From Rhinopithecus roxellana (taxonomy: Eukaryota; Chordata; Mammalia; Primates; Cercopithecidae): a stretch of 64,000 bases of DNA. A program made the position numbers and the translations under genes. A model generated the notes under the pieces. It ran no database searches. It was not told the origin of the DNA and saw only the letters and a list, made by a program, of their open reading frames with translations. The DNA lies in contig NC_044564.1 in assembly GCF_007565055.1 (NCBI RefSeq), positions 78,140,563 to 78,204,562 on the forward strand, in the 5' to 3' direction. This document shows positions 11,954-24,410 of this stretch, piece by piece (the first letter of the stretch is position 1; every line of letters starts with the position of its first letter).

Positions 11954-12959
11954 CTCATCCAAAACCTTAGTCAGAACTGCTACAAATAACAGCTTATTTT
12001 TGACCCATGGAAAATGCATACTAAATTTATAAGGGCAGTTTAAACACAAATATAGAATTCTGCAAAGAGAATATGCATTTAATGGTGATAAAGCATATCT
12101 ATTCAGAATAGGTTTCTATAATCTGAGATCAACAGTCACACCCTGGAGTCTAGGATCACTCTCACCTATTGTCATAGAAAGGCAGAGAAGAAGCAATAGC
12201 TTTAAGTATCCTTCAGAGTAATGGGTCATAGATAAATATGGAAATAACTAATTTGAGGGATGTTTTCACAACAGCTCCAAATTCTAGACCATGTGTTTGT
12301 TGCTATCATTTATCATATAATCCTTCTAAGGGTACCATTTAAGAATTTTAAAAACAATAGTAATAAAGGAAAAAAATACTCCACTGACAAACTTCAGTGT
12401 GCCACAAACAACAAGAAATGTGACTTTACAAATGCATATTCATTCAGTCAGTCTTATACTTCCTCCATCAATTTAATCTCTTTTCACTATATGTATCACT
12501 AGTGGATAATCAAACAACAGAATTTGCATGAAATTTTAGTCTGTACTTTAAAAAAAGACAAAAATTTCATCTTTCTATATTTTCCAGAATTATTACAATT
12601 TCATGCAGTATGGCTCAGATACCCCCTTCCCATGACAAAGTCATTTGGCTAAGGGTCACATTAGAGTTGAAGATTTGCCCTGAAGCACACTCAGCCTAAA
12701 AGAGCATAACATCAAACAAGATGTTGTGCTCATGAATTCCATGTGAGACTATTTAATAGAGTTGGGTATCACACCAATGCCCTGAACTCAGAAGATATCC
12801 TCTGGTATAGAATTCTACAAGTCATACTACCAACTCACACAATTTTCTCTTTTAGTAAAAACAACTAGGTGTGATCAATAGTTTGGCAGGTCTATCCATA
12901 GTAATTACTGCTATTACTAAAATTGTACTTGACTCTTTTGCTCATATGACAATCAATAG
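11954..12959. other. No gene; unassigned
   Basis: No open frame of note and no repeat family that I can name. Confidence 0.5.
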
Positions 12960-13110
12960 GGCCAAAGAATTGTGGTTATAGTTGGGAGAAATCTTTTAAA
13001 CTACTTAGTCCAAAATTACTTAGCCCAGCTCCCCCATTTTGAAGACAATGAAACTAAGAAAATAAATAACTTGTCCACATCTAAAGAGTCAGAGAGTTAA
13101 AAGAGCACCA
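12960..13110 (-). mobile_element. Possible MIR, minus strand
   Basis: The blocks 'ccattttgaagacaatgaaa' and 'aacttgtccacatctaaaga' match the reverse complement of the MIR core. The ends are not recognisable. Confidence 0.4.
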
Positions 13111-14334
13111 AATAGAAGATTTCTTATATCATTTAATGCTATATCTCTTATCCCAAAAACTGGATCCAAAGTTAATTTGAGGTTAGGCTGTAAAAAAATA
13201 TTTATTCATAACACCTAAGCAAGGAGAGTATTATTCAAAAACCAAATACTCAATGATTCTATTAAAGGTTGAATAAAATAATGGATGCCTTCCTCTGCTA
13301 TTGCAAAATAGTGCCTTGTCTATGTATTCTATAACATATTCTCAAGGAATAAAAACGTTTATTCTAAAGTTTAACAAAGCTTCACAGAAGAAAAGAATCA
13401 CTAAAACTCCAAAATGTCATTTTTATCCTCAAGTCAGGAAAATAGTAGAGGAAATATTTTCTACACATTAGCAATTTTTAGTGGCAGTTTCTCTGCATAA
13501 AATACAGCAGACAAAAATAAAACTCCCCAACACACATACACACATACACACATACACTCACATACACTCTCAAGTTTTATAATCATAAGAGGTAAAAGGA
13601 TTCAGATACAGTTTGAGGAAACCAAGTAGTTACTGCCTACAAGGAAAATCTCCTGGGTGTTATGACCACATGACTCGAAGACTACATTCTAGTCCATGGC
13701 CCCCTCTATACACACAGTATTCCACATAATGGAGCTTTCTGAGAGTAACCTGAAATATCTATTTGTGGTCAGCACATGATAAATCAGGAATCATCAATTC
13801 CATAATATTTTCACTTTTGATTAGAGTGTGTTGACTTGAAGTTGGATGGTCAATATTTGTCAATTAAAGACCAAAAATAAAAGATTTACATAGAGTTAAC
13901 TGTGCCCAGTGGGTTTAAAATAGATGAATGCCCCAGAGAGAAAAGTTTATTGGAGTTGAGTCACCCCAGAAAGATAACGCAGATCTAACTCAGAATAGAA
14001 ATAAAAAATCATCACTGGTATCCACGTGGAGGAATACAATTGATTTTGTAATAATCATTTCCTCTAACAGGGCTCCATACTCAAGATTTAATCAATGAAC
14101 TTCAGGTCCCTACTGATTCCAACTTTTCACAATTGAAAAAAAAAGCATATAAAAATACAGCTGAGTGGTATACAAAATTTACTAATGATTATCATCAAAA
14201 TCAATTTCTTAGTGTCTCATGAGAATATTTTAAAATCCGCTTTAGAAGCAAGCACTTGGCCTTAAAAAACAAAGATTTTTCCAAATATTTCTGTGTAGTA
14301 ATATAAATCAATGTCTTTGTAGTTCATCCTTAGT
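13111..14334. other. No gene; unassigned apart from a CA-rich patch
   Basis: Single-copy-looking DNA. A short interrupted CA-rich stretch lies at 13519-13566 (ACACATACACACATACACAC). Confidence 0.5.
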
Positions 14335-15225
14335 GAAATCACTACATCTTATTCTCACAACTCTCTTCTCGCTATCAACCCAATCATCCAAGCCAGAAAT
14401 CTGGACATTGTCCTAGAAATTACTTTCTGTTTCACATCATCCCCTCACTATGTCTAATAGTTCATCAGTTCTAATCTACATCAGCTTTATACACTGTTTT
14501 CTAATCAGACCTCTGTCCTAGAGTACAACCACTGCTACTGTGATCCAGGCCCTCAGTTTATCTTCCCATGCAGTATCTCATGTCTTCTCTCAGCCACATC
14601 CCTCATGGACTTCCCCTCAAAATGCTTTGCTCCTTTTGTAAAATCCTTCAGAAACCAATCCTTTACCTACAGAGTAGATTCTAAAGTACACAGGATAACA
14701 TATAAGTTCCTCTAGTCTTTGATCCCTGCTAAATCACCAGTTTCATGCCTTGTCATACTTCTACCCATTCCTAAAGATTAAGAATCTCTGTGTAAAGCTT
14801 TCTATATTCTCTCTCCCACCCTCCATAACTAGAGGTGATTATCCTTCTCTGTAAGTATACATGGAAATCCATAGTACCATAGACAAAACTACTCACAACT
14901 CTATCCAGATTGTCACAGTGGATTTCAAATGATTGATTACATGTGTTTCCTAAAATATGAGTGGTAAATGAGCTATATTTCTAATGTGTACTCATTTTAA
15001 TCAATGTTTAGAAATTGTCTGGAATCACTGTTGAGAAAGAACTGTTGAGAAACTTAACCTGAGCTGCATCCAAGCTGTATCTACTATTGGAGTCAGCAAA
15101 GGAACCAGTTATTTGTTATCCTTGCACTAGACTATGAGTGCTTTAGGGTAAACAAATTACTTAATTTTTTTAATTCTCAATGCCTAGCACAGTGTCTGAC
15201 ATAAAAGTTTATTGTAAACAGTAAC
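14335..15225 (+). mobile_element. LINE-2 (L2), RT C-terminal region to 3' end
   Basis: Decayed L2. The early part aligns with the L2 ORF2 C-terminal region (AGCCAGAAATCTGGACATTG, then ACTGTGATCCAGGCCCTCA). It continues through 'tagtctttgatccctgctaa' to a tail that includes TGCCTAGCACAGTGTCTGAC (15181-15200). Several stops and indels break the frame. Orientation is the same as the L2s at 4335 and 19590. Confidence 0.65.
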
Positions 15226-15414
15226 ATCAAGAACCACTCATCACAATCTGTAACTCCACACAAGGAATCCATACTCATTCTTTTCCGGTATAGTAAATAC
15301 ACAATACTTGAGTATAACTTGCATAACTTGATTTTCAAGAGGAAATGTTAATGTGTCATTATAGTCAGAGTAACACTTAAGGCATTTCAAACACAACACT
15401 TATTCCTAGTGGCT

Positions 15415-15590
15415 GCATAGAATTTTCCTTGGACAATTATTTGACCCTTCTCAAGCTCAATTTCCTCATCAGGAACATAGGGGTAATGAAACCTGTCTTG
15501 CAAGGTTTCCACAGGGATTAGAAATAAAAAGCACCATTACATAGTGGGCCCTATGTAAATGATGATTATTAGTATGTGCTATTTTGGTTC
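15415..15590 (+). mobile_element. MIR SINE fragment
   Basis: Core and 3' MIR blocks: 'aagctcaatttcctcatcag', 'ataggggtaatgaaacctgt', and the distal part 'gggccctatgtaaatgatga' in order. Confidence 0.6.
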
Positions 15591-16199
15591 ACAGCAAATT
15601 TCCATGGGGAAAAATGCACTTTTTAGAATATAAGAAGATAATTTGAGTCCCTCTTAAAAGTCATTTTTCTGTTCAGTTATTCAGGTTGTTTTGTTAGTAA
15701 TACAGAATCAGTGAATATCAATTATATTTATTACATCTTTATTTTGCCATTGCCCTCGCCCTGAGCTCACACTGCACAGCAGCCTCAAGGATGTTTATTA
15801 TTATTACTTTTAATAATCAATGAATAATTGATAACAATGAAACACTTTTCCTTTGGGTCACATTTTTATCTACGGATTTTGAAGGGTTAACATTTTTAGT
15901 TCTTCTTTTCTTATATTTCTCATTCTAGCTAATATTTACCAACCCCAAAGGAATTCTAAAAAACCATGAGACTTTTCCAGAATTATTCCAAGAGATCTTT
16001 GAATGCTGTGCCATCAAGAATGTTCTTCTGTGACATTTCCACAGGTTGGGGCTAAACAACGTAGATATTTATATAAGTATATCAAGGAGTTTAGGAGATA
16101 AAATGCTGCCATGTTCAGGCTAGAGACAAGAATTAACAGTAAGCAGAACGACAGAGTTAAATCTGATACAAGTCATCCTGTCACTTGTCACCTACAAGG
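15591..16199. other. No gene; unassigned
   Basis: AT-rich, with small ATT-type runs near 15800. Nothing recognised. Confidence 0.5.
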
Positions 16200-16465
16200 T
16201 TCCAAATTTGAATTCTTATTTCATTTGATCCTACTGGGTGGGTATCATTATGCTGCAATAAGAAAGCAGAAGGGTAAAAATACTAACTAACAAGGTCACA
16301 GAGTATGTTACACAAAAGGAGAAATTAACAATACAAACAACAATCACCACCATCAATTTGTGTTCAACATGTTGTGTACTCCACAAATCCATAGGCTCTT
16401 GGGCGGCACAGCTGAGATTGAAACATAGATTTTTTCTGATTCCAGAGCTGATGTTTCCCATAACA
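16200..16465 (-). mobile_element. MIR SINE, minus strand, with internal extra sequence
   Basis: Reverse-complement MIR. It runs 'tgatcctactgggtgggta', then 'ctaacaaggtcacagag'. About 90 bases of unrelated sequence follow, and then 'cagctgagattgaaacatag' and 'gattccagagctgatgtttc'. The extra block could be an old insertion. Confidence 0.5.
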
Positions 16466-17657
16466 CTTATTTTCCTCTAAAAGTTGATGAGTTTGAAAAT
16501 CTCAAGCACCTTTGCTATTCAAGGACTATCCTTCTAATAAGAATCTTCTATCTTCCTCCAAAGAGTGCCTCAGCCACCACCACCCCAGGGTTGCTAGTGC
16601 AGTGCCATCTAGATTCTTCTTTCCACAAGGATATTGAATTACCTATACGCCACATCAGAGAAAATGCAAGCAAACTTTTTGAGAATGTGCTTTAATTTAT
16701 GCAAAAAGCTTCAGTGCCAGATAATCTGACACAGGAGCCTATAAGTAATGAAACCATACACCCAAAAGGTGTATTGCAATGAACAACTAACTCAAAAAAA
16801 TCATTCTCATTGTCTAATCACATCAGAATGAGAAGCAGATGAATCATAGCTTTACAAGTGTTGCCCTGTCCAGTTAATGAGTGTCTGCAATATTGTTATC
16901 ATTTTTATTACTTTTATCATTAGGCACTTTACTTGTTTAGTTTTCTCTCCCACCCCCATTTCACCACCAAAACAAATGCTATGACAGTTCTGCTTCTATT
17001 TATCCCATCTTAAATATTAGAATAATATGGGGCCAGGGCTGATTTGAAATAGGACACAAAAATGTATCTTCCCTCTTAAAAATGTGGTTGTTCTAAGTGA
17101 CAGAGAGATGGAAAACAGGGGAAAATGTCATCAACGTATTGCCACATGGATGGGCACATCATGGGGAGAGCTTTTCCATCCTGTTAAAGATGATCTCGAG
17201 AGCAAGAACAATATACCAGAGACTATGACTGAGAAATTATGCACTTATGAGATAATCAGTAGTAAGTTAAATAACTGTGCTTCTAATAGGAGCAGCTGCT
17301 GTGTGACTCAGCAATCTGAGAATCAATGAGCCTTGTGTGGAAATGTTCTATAAACAAGACCAAAACTCTGAGTTATAAATGTAAACGATAGAATGCAATT
17401 TCCCTAAAATATTGATCACCTTTACCAGCTTCCAGTTCCTTCCACAGTTTTCTTGAAAGAGCTGTGATGATTTCACAGGACATCTTTTTACCAGAACACA
17501 AGAAAGTTTTATTTCTTCTATTTCACTTTAAAATATCCAGTTCAAAAGTAGACTTTCAGGGGAGGATTTTTAAAAAACAAATAATACAATACCTGTTTCC
17601 TTAAATATGTACCTGGTGTTTGGGGTTTTGACAAGTTTTTCTATTTCTTAGGCCTTC
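16466..17657. other. No gene; unassigned
   Basis: The open frame at 17084-17329 has no recognisable domain. The rest is AT-rich. Confidence 0.5.
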
Positions 17658-17762
17658 ATGGTCTTAGTGAAAGGATCAAGTTTCATTACTTTATACAAAG
17701 ACTTCAGACCTACTAGTCTAATACTACAAAGTAATGAAACTTGATCCTTTCACTAAGACCAT
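17658..17762. repeat. Perfect inverted repeat, 35-bp arms, 35-bp loop
   Basis: The left arm at 17658-17692 (ATGGTCTTAGTGAAAGGATC and 15 more bases) is the exact reverse complement of the right arm at 17728-17762, with no mismatch. The 35-base spacer is 17693-17727. Neither arm matches the ends of the flanking pogo-like sequence, so these are not ordinary transposon terminal repeats. A transcript would fold into a long perfect hairpin. Confidence 0.95.
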
Positions 17763-17842
17763 TCAATATTCACGGAGTACAGTTGACTGCAGGTCACTGA
17801 AACTGCAGAAAGTAAAACTGCGGATAAGGGAGACTACCATAT
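17763..17842 (-). mobile_element. Pogo/Tigger-type terminal fragment
   Basis: The sequence CAGGTCACTGAAACTGCAGA, then AAACTGCGGATAAGGGAGAC, resembles the reverse complement of a Tigger-family end (CCTTATCCGC-type terminus). Only the end is recognisable, and the family name is not certain. Confidence 0.45.
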
Positions 17843-17966
17843 TTTTTAAGTTATAATTAAATACTTAATCACAATTATTCATAATTCCTGTATCCAATGC
17901 CCATATAGTTGCCAGGGTACAGGACTGACAAAGAATTGAAATACTGTATGTTTCATCTAAACAGGT

Positions 17967-18165
17967 ATAGCCCAATGGAACTTACTGCAATGATGGAAAT
18001 GTTCTATTTTTGTGTCATCCAGTATAATAACCACTAGCCACATGTGATTATTGACCATTTGAAATTTGACTAGTGCAACTGAGGAACTAAAGTTTAATAT
18101 CATTTAATTTTAATTATTTTTTATAGTCATCTGTGACTACTGGCCATCAAACCTAGATCTATGAT
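17967..18165 (+). mobile_element. hAT-type nonautonomous DNA transposon (MER3-like)
   Basis: Blocks 'tagcccaatggaacttactg', 'caatgatggaaatgttctat', 'aaccactagccacatgtgat' and 'gactagtgcaactgaggaac' match a known human medium-reiterated hAT element in order. The subfamily assignment is from memory. Confidence 0.55.
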
Positions 18166-18726
<561 letters not shown>

Positions 18727-19589
18727 CATAAAAGTTTCCTCTATAATGTGGAATCCTGGTGGATTAGGAACCCCTTTGACTAAGTGATAGTGGAATGGCC
18801 CCATGCAAAAAATATTAGAAATTTTGGTGTAATCCTAATGTTACATACAATCAGCCTAAGAAGATATTTCTGCTTAGAACAAAATAAAAAAATGTATCAT
18901 AAAAAAAGTGGCAATATCAGTAAAGTAAAAAGCAGCAGGTAAATACTAGTTTTCACTCCCTTTCACCCCACAAATAATGACATGTTCATTATGGCTGGTG
19001 TTTTCAATATAAATCATTTCCCATGTGTGCTTATATGTGAGCATGATTTGCAAAGAACATAAAATAAAGTGTAAAGAAATACCAATAAAAAGAGAAGCAT
19101 GTGGAAAAAAGGAAAAAACCAACAATCAAAAATGTAGGAGGTCAAATCATAGAATTAAAACATCGCATAAAGCCTAGTATTGATCACTACTTGGGTTCAC
19201 TCTAAGGGGCCGGACTGTGTTGCAGGTAGGTGAGCACTGACACATGAGTACTTGCAGGTGGTTTCTTTACAAGTTTCACTAGACATGAATACAACCAAAT
19301 GTCCTCATTCTGTTCTTTTATTGTTCTCACATCCAGAATCCTCATGTGCAACAAGCTAAAAAAGGTTTGATTTGTTGTTAGCAGCCCCTAAAATTGCCTC
19401 AGCCCTGGTCCAGAATGTTCCAGATCAATACCTAATACACAAAGAGGAAGCCCAAAGGGAAAGGAGTCCTCATTGTCCATTGATAAGGGAAGCTGACAAT
19501 GCAATCTTCAGAGAGGGAGCCACACACACAAAAGAGAGTTCCATGAGGATCATGCCAGCTTGTTTCCAAAAGGAATTGTCCCCAGGTTT
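18727..19589. other. No gene; unassigned
   Basis: AT-rich. The 167-codon open frame at 19372-19875 runs into the L2 at 19590 and has no coding signature I can support. Confidence 0.5.
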
Positions 19590-20375
19590 GGCCCCCATAG
19601 AACTCCTCATTGTTTTCAGGCCAAGTGAAAACTCCCTAATAGGACTTGAAAAGCTCTTTATCCTCTGGTCCCTGCTTATCATTACAAGTTCATCTCTCCT
19701 ACAGCCATATCATTTATTATTTCACCTATTCCAATATACAATGCTCTCTCCCTACCTCCCATCCTCATTTCAATATCTTTTGCCCAAGATGTTCCTTTGG
19801 CCTGGTATAGTCTCCCTCCACTTCCAACTTCCTTCTCCCTTTTCTCTGACTTCTACTTATCTTCCTCCAAGCTAGGTGAGGCTTTCTCCCATGTGCTCTC
19901 ATATACCCAAGATTGTACCTACCGGAGCAGTTATTACTCTCTAAAAAAATTTTATGCTTATTTGCTTGTATCATCCACTAGGCTAGAATTTCTATTCTAG
20001 CAAGGGGCATATCTGCCTTATTTATCACTGCATACCCAGAGCCAGCACAATGTGAAGAACATAATAATAGGAGCTAACTTTTATTACCCACTCACTACAT
20101 GCCAGACAGCATATTAACTTGTCTTATCTTCCCTAACCCTATAAAATAGGCACTATTATAATCTCTGTTTTACAGATGTGAAAACTTGACCACAGAGAAG
20201 TTATTAGAAACTTGTCTAGCATTATGTAACTGGTAAGTGGTAGAATTAGGAGTTAAACCCAGGTATCTTGATTCAGAGGCTATGATCTTAATCACTCTGC
20301 TGTGCCATTTCCTAGCACAATAGGTGTTCAATAAATATTTTGAGGGTCAATAAATGAAGGAAGAAATAAAATCCC
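19590..20375 (+). mobile_element. LINE-2 (L2) 3' end, split by a MIR
   Basis: L2 3' end. The first part runs to 20051 with 'ctttatcctctggtccctgc', 'gttcctttggcctggtatag' and 'aggggcatatctgccttatt'. The terminal part resumes at 20314 with AGCACAATAGGTGTTCAATA and AAATATTTTGAGGGTCAATA. A MIR lies between them. The two parts join into one continuous L2 tail when the MIR and one copy of AGCACAAT are removed. Confidence 0.75.
20052..20313 (-). mobile_element. MIR SINE inserted in L2, minus strand, with target duplication
   Basis: The reverse complement of a near-complete MIR: 'ggagctaacttttattaccc', 'cactcactacatgccagaca', 'ctgttttacagatgtgaaaa', 'ggagttaaacccaggtatct', 'gatcttaatcactctgctgt'. 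It is flanked by the direct repeat AGCACAAT at 20044-20051 and 20314-20321, read as the target duplication. This makes it one of the better-kept MIRs in the window. Confidence 0.85.
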
Positions 20376-20531
20376 AAAATGAATAATGTTTTTGGCTATT
20401 TCTAACATGCATCATGTCCTTTTTAGCACTCCAATGCATGAACCTTACTCCTTTTCTGATTTAATTTCAAGAATTGCAAATGACAAAACATTTTGGTGTG
20501 GGATTATTCTGTAAGGTCATTTGAATTTTGT

Positions 20532-20533
<2 letters not shown>

Positions 20534-20573
<40 letters not shown>
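20534..20573 (+). repeat. Uninterrupted poly(A), 40 bases
   Basis: Forty A residues in a row with no recognisable retroelement body immediately upstream. Perfect runs this long are usually young because they mutate fast. Confidence 0.95.
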
Positions 20574-20576
<3 letters not shown>

Positions 20577-21117
20577 TTAACATTGTAGCCAAGATTGCTA
20601 TCCTTAGAAAGGCCTGCTTGCAAACTTGGCCCTTAGCTGGCATCTGAGAACTTAACTGGTAAACAGTTCTCTACACTGATATAAAACTTTCTTTAAATTA
20701 TGAAAACATCTTACTGTGTCTAAATTGTGCACTGCTGCTTACGCTGAATACCTGCCTTCTTTCTGGGAGTCTGAAATTTTGGTGCATGCTAGTCAGAGAG
20801 TGCCTTTGTGAATAGCCCCCTAAAAATATTGGGTCCTGAGTCTTTAATGAGCTTCCCAGACAACACTTTACACATTGTCACAAAGACACTGCTGGAGGAA
20901 TTAATGCATCTATTGTAAATCCACCAGGAGAGGCCCCTTGGAAGCATGCACCTAGTTTCCTTCAGACTTTGCCCAAGGGTCATTATCCTTCGCTTATCTT
21001 GTTTTGTACCCTTTTATTATAATAAATCTTAGCCATGAATACCACTATAAGCTGAGTCCTATGAGTCTTTTTAGCAAATCACTGAATATAGAAATGATCT
21101 TGGGGATCCTCAACACA
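20574..21117 (+). repeat. ERV LTR-like element (ERVL-type suspected)
   Basis: The sequence includes CCACCAGGAGAGGCCCCTTG, a polyadenylation signal AATAAA in TTATAATAAATCTTAGCC (21018-21035), then CTGAGTCCTATGAGTC and a terminal ...CTCAACACA. The arrangement fits an old plus-strand LTR with its U5 end at about 21117. The 5' end is not clear because the 40-base poly(A) sits there. The family name is uncertain. Confidence 0.45.
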
Positions 21118-21274
21118 AATCCCTTTGTGGGGGCATGAAGCAAGAAAAAAAATAAACAATGGCCAAGGGCTCCAAATAATCACTACAAAAGCATAACAAT
21201 TTCAGTGGGCTTAATCAAAGCGATTCTCCCATTGGAATAAACAGAATTCATAGATTTAGACATAAAATCCTATA

Positions 21275-21490
21275 TTTAAGGCTGATCTCTGTTAATATTA
21301 AGGTAGGTGCTTTTATGCAAATAATTAATCACCTCAGAGCTCTGTTTTTTCATCTGTCATATGGGAAGAACAATGAAATAATTCCTACTTACTGGAATTA
21401 TTGTGAAGTTTAGTTGGAACAACATATTTAAATAACCCTAGGTCAGTGGCTAGCATAAGTAATCACTCAGAAAATATGCAATTATTAATT
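21275..21490 (+). mobile_element. MIR SINE
   Basis: MIR core and 3' blocks: 'aatcacctcagagctctgtt', 'tttcatctgtcatatgggaa', 'cctacttactggaattattg', 'ggtcagtggctagcataagt'. Confidence 0.65.
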
Positions 21491-22664
21491 CTAAGATTCT
21501 AAAACATTATTCAATAAATTATACCTGTTAAAGACATAATTCATTTAATGTTAGAATTTAAAGTATTTTTGTAAGTTTAACCAACTACACCAACCCCCCA
21601 ACACCCACATATTGACATGCTTTAAAAATAAATATACAAAAAGAACAAACAAATGCAGCTATTTTCCTGACAGTTCATGTAATTATAAAGTCAAATAACA
21701 ACCAACAAACTTAGTAGCTTTTGTTCAGGTGCCAGCTATGTGGCTCTCACAAAATGAGACTTTAGCATTTTATTAATCATAAGACAGCACTAAATCTTCT
21801 TCCCACCTGACAGTTTTAAACATGCAGTCAAATGGTGAGTTAATTAAGTGACAGTGTCCATGTTACTCAACAAGATGAAGCAATAAACGGCTTCTGTGGC
21901 AGATTAAATGCCAGAATAAAATTGAGGTGTCTTTGATAAACCACTGGAGAGGTCGCCGGCTACTCTGCTCTCCTAAAATCTGGACTGCAGCCCCAGAGAC
22001 CATGAATACCTGCAGATCCAGCAATTACTAAAACAGTTTTCAAGGTGTGGTATATTCAAGCTGAAAGTCAAAGGTGATAATTTCCAATCAAGCTAATTGC
22101 CCTACATTTTGATGACTGTCTGACTCTGAAATGAATACTCCAAAATGCATTCCTCATCTTACAAATGAGAGAATTTGAATGGGTCATACTACACATTAAT
22201 ATCAGGGTTTTGGGAGGCACCTCAGATTCCTCAGAAAATAAAAAGGTGGCTGAACAACTAGACTCTACTCTGTCCACAACCCCCACACCCTACCAGCAGC
22301 TCCAGTTACATCCCATTTAAGCAACTCATTTCTCAACAAGAAAGAGGAGAAGAAGGAAGGAAAGAAGAGGGGAGGGAGGAAGGAAGATAGAAATATTGGG
22401 CTAGAGAATCTACTATTTACATCTGCCTAATTTCAACTTCGTGACTTGAGAGACTGGAGCCTTCTCTCCACTCTGCTGTGATAATCTTTCATACGACAAG
22501 CCCAACATCTTCCTCAAGGAGACAGTGATCCAATCTCAACAAATCAGAATTAATGAAGAAAGAAAAGAAGACTGATTAGGATGCAGAGAAATAGAGGAGC
22601 AAGGAAGAGGAGATGAAAACTAACATATATTGTTTCTGTGATTTTTCTGAAAGTTACATGATAT
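21491..22664. other. No gene; unassigned, with a GA-rich patch
   Basis: Single-copy-looking sequence without decayed repeat hallmarks over about 21650-22060. A GGAAGG/GA-rich low-complexity stretch lies at about 22336-22392. Confidence 0.5.
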
Positions 22665-22870
22665 CTGATACTTTAATTTATTCAACAACATGTGAATGCA
22701 TGTAATTTACTCTTTGCAGCAACTCTGCACAGTGGTTTTACTTTGATTTCACCAGTGAGTAAATTGAGAGATTAGAAAATGTAAGAAATACGCTAACGGT
22801 CACAAAGCTAAGTGGCAAAAGAGCAATTTGAATTTAGGATGCTCTGACTTGAACAACCCGAATTCCTTTT
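22665..22870 (-). mobile_element. MIR SINE, minus strand
   Basis: Reverse-complement MIR blocks: 'tttaatttattcaacaacat', 'ctctttgcagcaactctgca', 'gagtaaattgagagattaga', 'cggtcacaaagctaagtggc'. Confidence 0.6.
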
Positions 22871-23599
22871 ACTTAAAAAAAAAGACACTTTAGAGTGGTT
22901 ATCTCTGGGAAGAAGAATGGGGAGAAGAAACTAAGAAGAATAACTTTCACATTTTATTCTTTATGCTTTTATGTTATTCGAATAATATTTGGTAAAGACA
23001 ATGTATTACCATGTTAGCCTCATAACTTAAGGAATAAAGAGGAAACAGAATTTTCTGCTTACACCTTTGTATCAGTCTGGCCAAAGACTGACTGACAGAT
23101 TTTAAAACAAATTTCCTTAACAATAGGTTACAAGTCTTCCATTTTCATATTCAACTTTATTATTAATCTGCTTAGCTAAATCCTGCCCTAAAGTGTTAAC
23201 AGTGAACGTGGATTATGGATAGAAGAAATTCACTATTTTCATTTACAAATATTAAGCATCTAAATTCTGCCTCTTCCCTGTGCTCAACCTATTTTTTTCA
23301 GGAGATGTGAGGTGTTTGGTGCATATTAGGTGACCTTTTTTCTGTAATGACATTTATGTTGATATGTCTAGGAATTATGTAAAAACATAGTTTTCTGCCC
23401 GCCACAGTTCACTCTAAAAACATGCATTCTAACAAAGAAAAATCCTCCAATTTTTACTCATGACAGAACTCAAAAATGCAAAATTTCTCAAAATGTAGAC
23501 ATTATGGATTTAAAAATATATATACAGGATTATCTTATTGCCATGATGACAATTCCTAGTAAGTTACATGTATATGAGTGTATAATGTCTTATTACATT
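22871..23599. other. No gene; unassigned
   Basis: AT-rich; no repeat or frame that I can support. Confidence 0.5.
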
Positions 23600-23812
23600 A
23601 ATCAAAATGTGTTCATCACATTTTAGTTCAGATGTGCTTTCGCATATAATCTTTGCAGCTGTCCTGTGTTCTTTCAGTCATTGAAGTAACCACCATTTGC
23701 ACCACTGAGCAAAATTAACTATTTTGCTCAAAATCATTGAGTTAATAAGCAACAGAACTGAACCTGACTTCTAGGTCCTTGAGCTCAGATTTCATACTGT
23801 ATAGCTCAACAA
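23600..23812 (-). mobile_element. MIR SINE, minus strand
   Basis: Reverse-complement MIR: 'gcatataatctttgcagctg', 'gctcaaaatcattgagttaa', 'gaactgaacctgacttctag', 'ctcagatttcatactgtata'. Confidence 0.55.
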
Positions 23813-24149
23813 AAAACTAAAGTGATTTCAGATTTAAAAAAAAAAAAAAGAGGGGGATGATAAGCCATTAACTTCTTAAAACCCCTTGAATTTAAAATCA
23901 GGATGAATTGATAATTCATACTATCAAGAAGCTGACTGATAAAAACATGTAACAATCAGATTGTGGTTGCCTTAGTTAATTATCATATCTAGCAACTGGA
24001 ATGAAAACACGACACTGGAATAGGAATCTGTAAATATTGCCTTCTAGCAATATATTCAACTTCACAAATATCATAATGATGGCTAATTTTTTTCATATCT
24101 TACCCCTTTTGCCTACTTATAGTATTTAGAAGTGGGCATAGAATTGAAC
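23813..24149. other. No gene; unassigned
   Basis: Includes a 14-base A run near 23837. Nothing else recognised. Confidence 0.5.
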
Positions 24150-24410
24150 AAAATATATTTATTTTTTCCTTCATGCCACAAATATTTAGTGGGTGTGCTA
24201 AATAGTTAAATCACTTCCTGATGATACAGAAATGAATGAGACATAGCCCATGGCCTCAAAGAGCTCACAGTCTATTGAAGGAGGCTGCCATAAACAGCTT
24301 AACTGCCAACCAGCCAGGGCTACCTACAATAGGAATCAATAAGCATTTGTGAATGTATCAAATGTGCTGATGAAGGTATGTGCTATGGGAGAATAAAGGA
24401 GTGGGAGATT
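24150..24410 (-). mobile_element. L2 3' end, minus strand
   Basis: The reverse complement of an L2 tail: 'cacaaatatttagtgggtgt', 'gatgatacagaaatgaatga', 'cctcaaagagctcacagtct', 'gtgctatgggagaataaagg'. Confidence 0.6.

Noticed and set aside
11501..12049. 182-codon minus-strand open frame with a PSFLPSFL repeat
   Set aside because: The repeat is the GGAA microsatellite read from the other strand; the flanking codons show no family.
19372..19875. 167-codon plus-strand frame
   Set aside because: Its second half is L2 3' sequence, and the first half has no coding signature or relatives that I can recognise.
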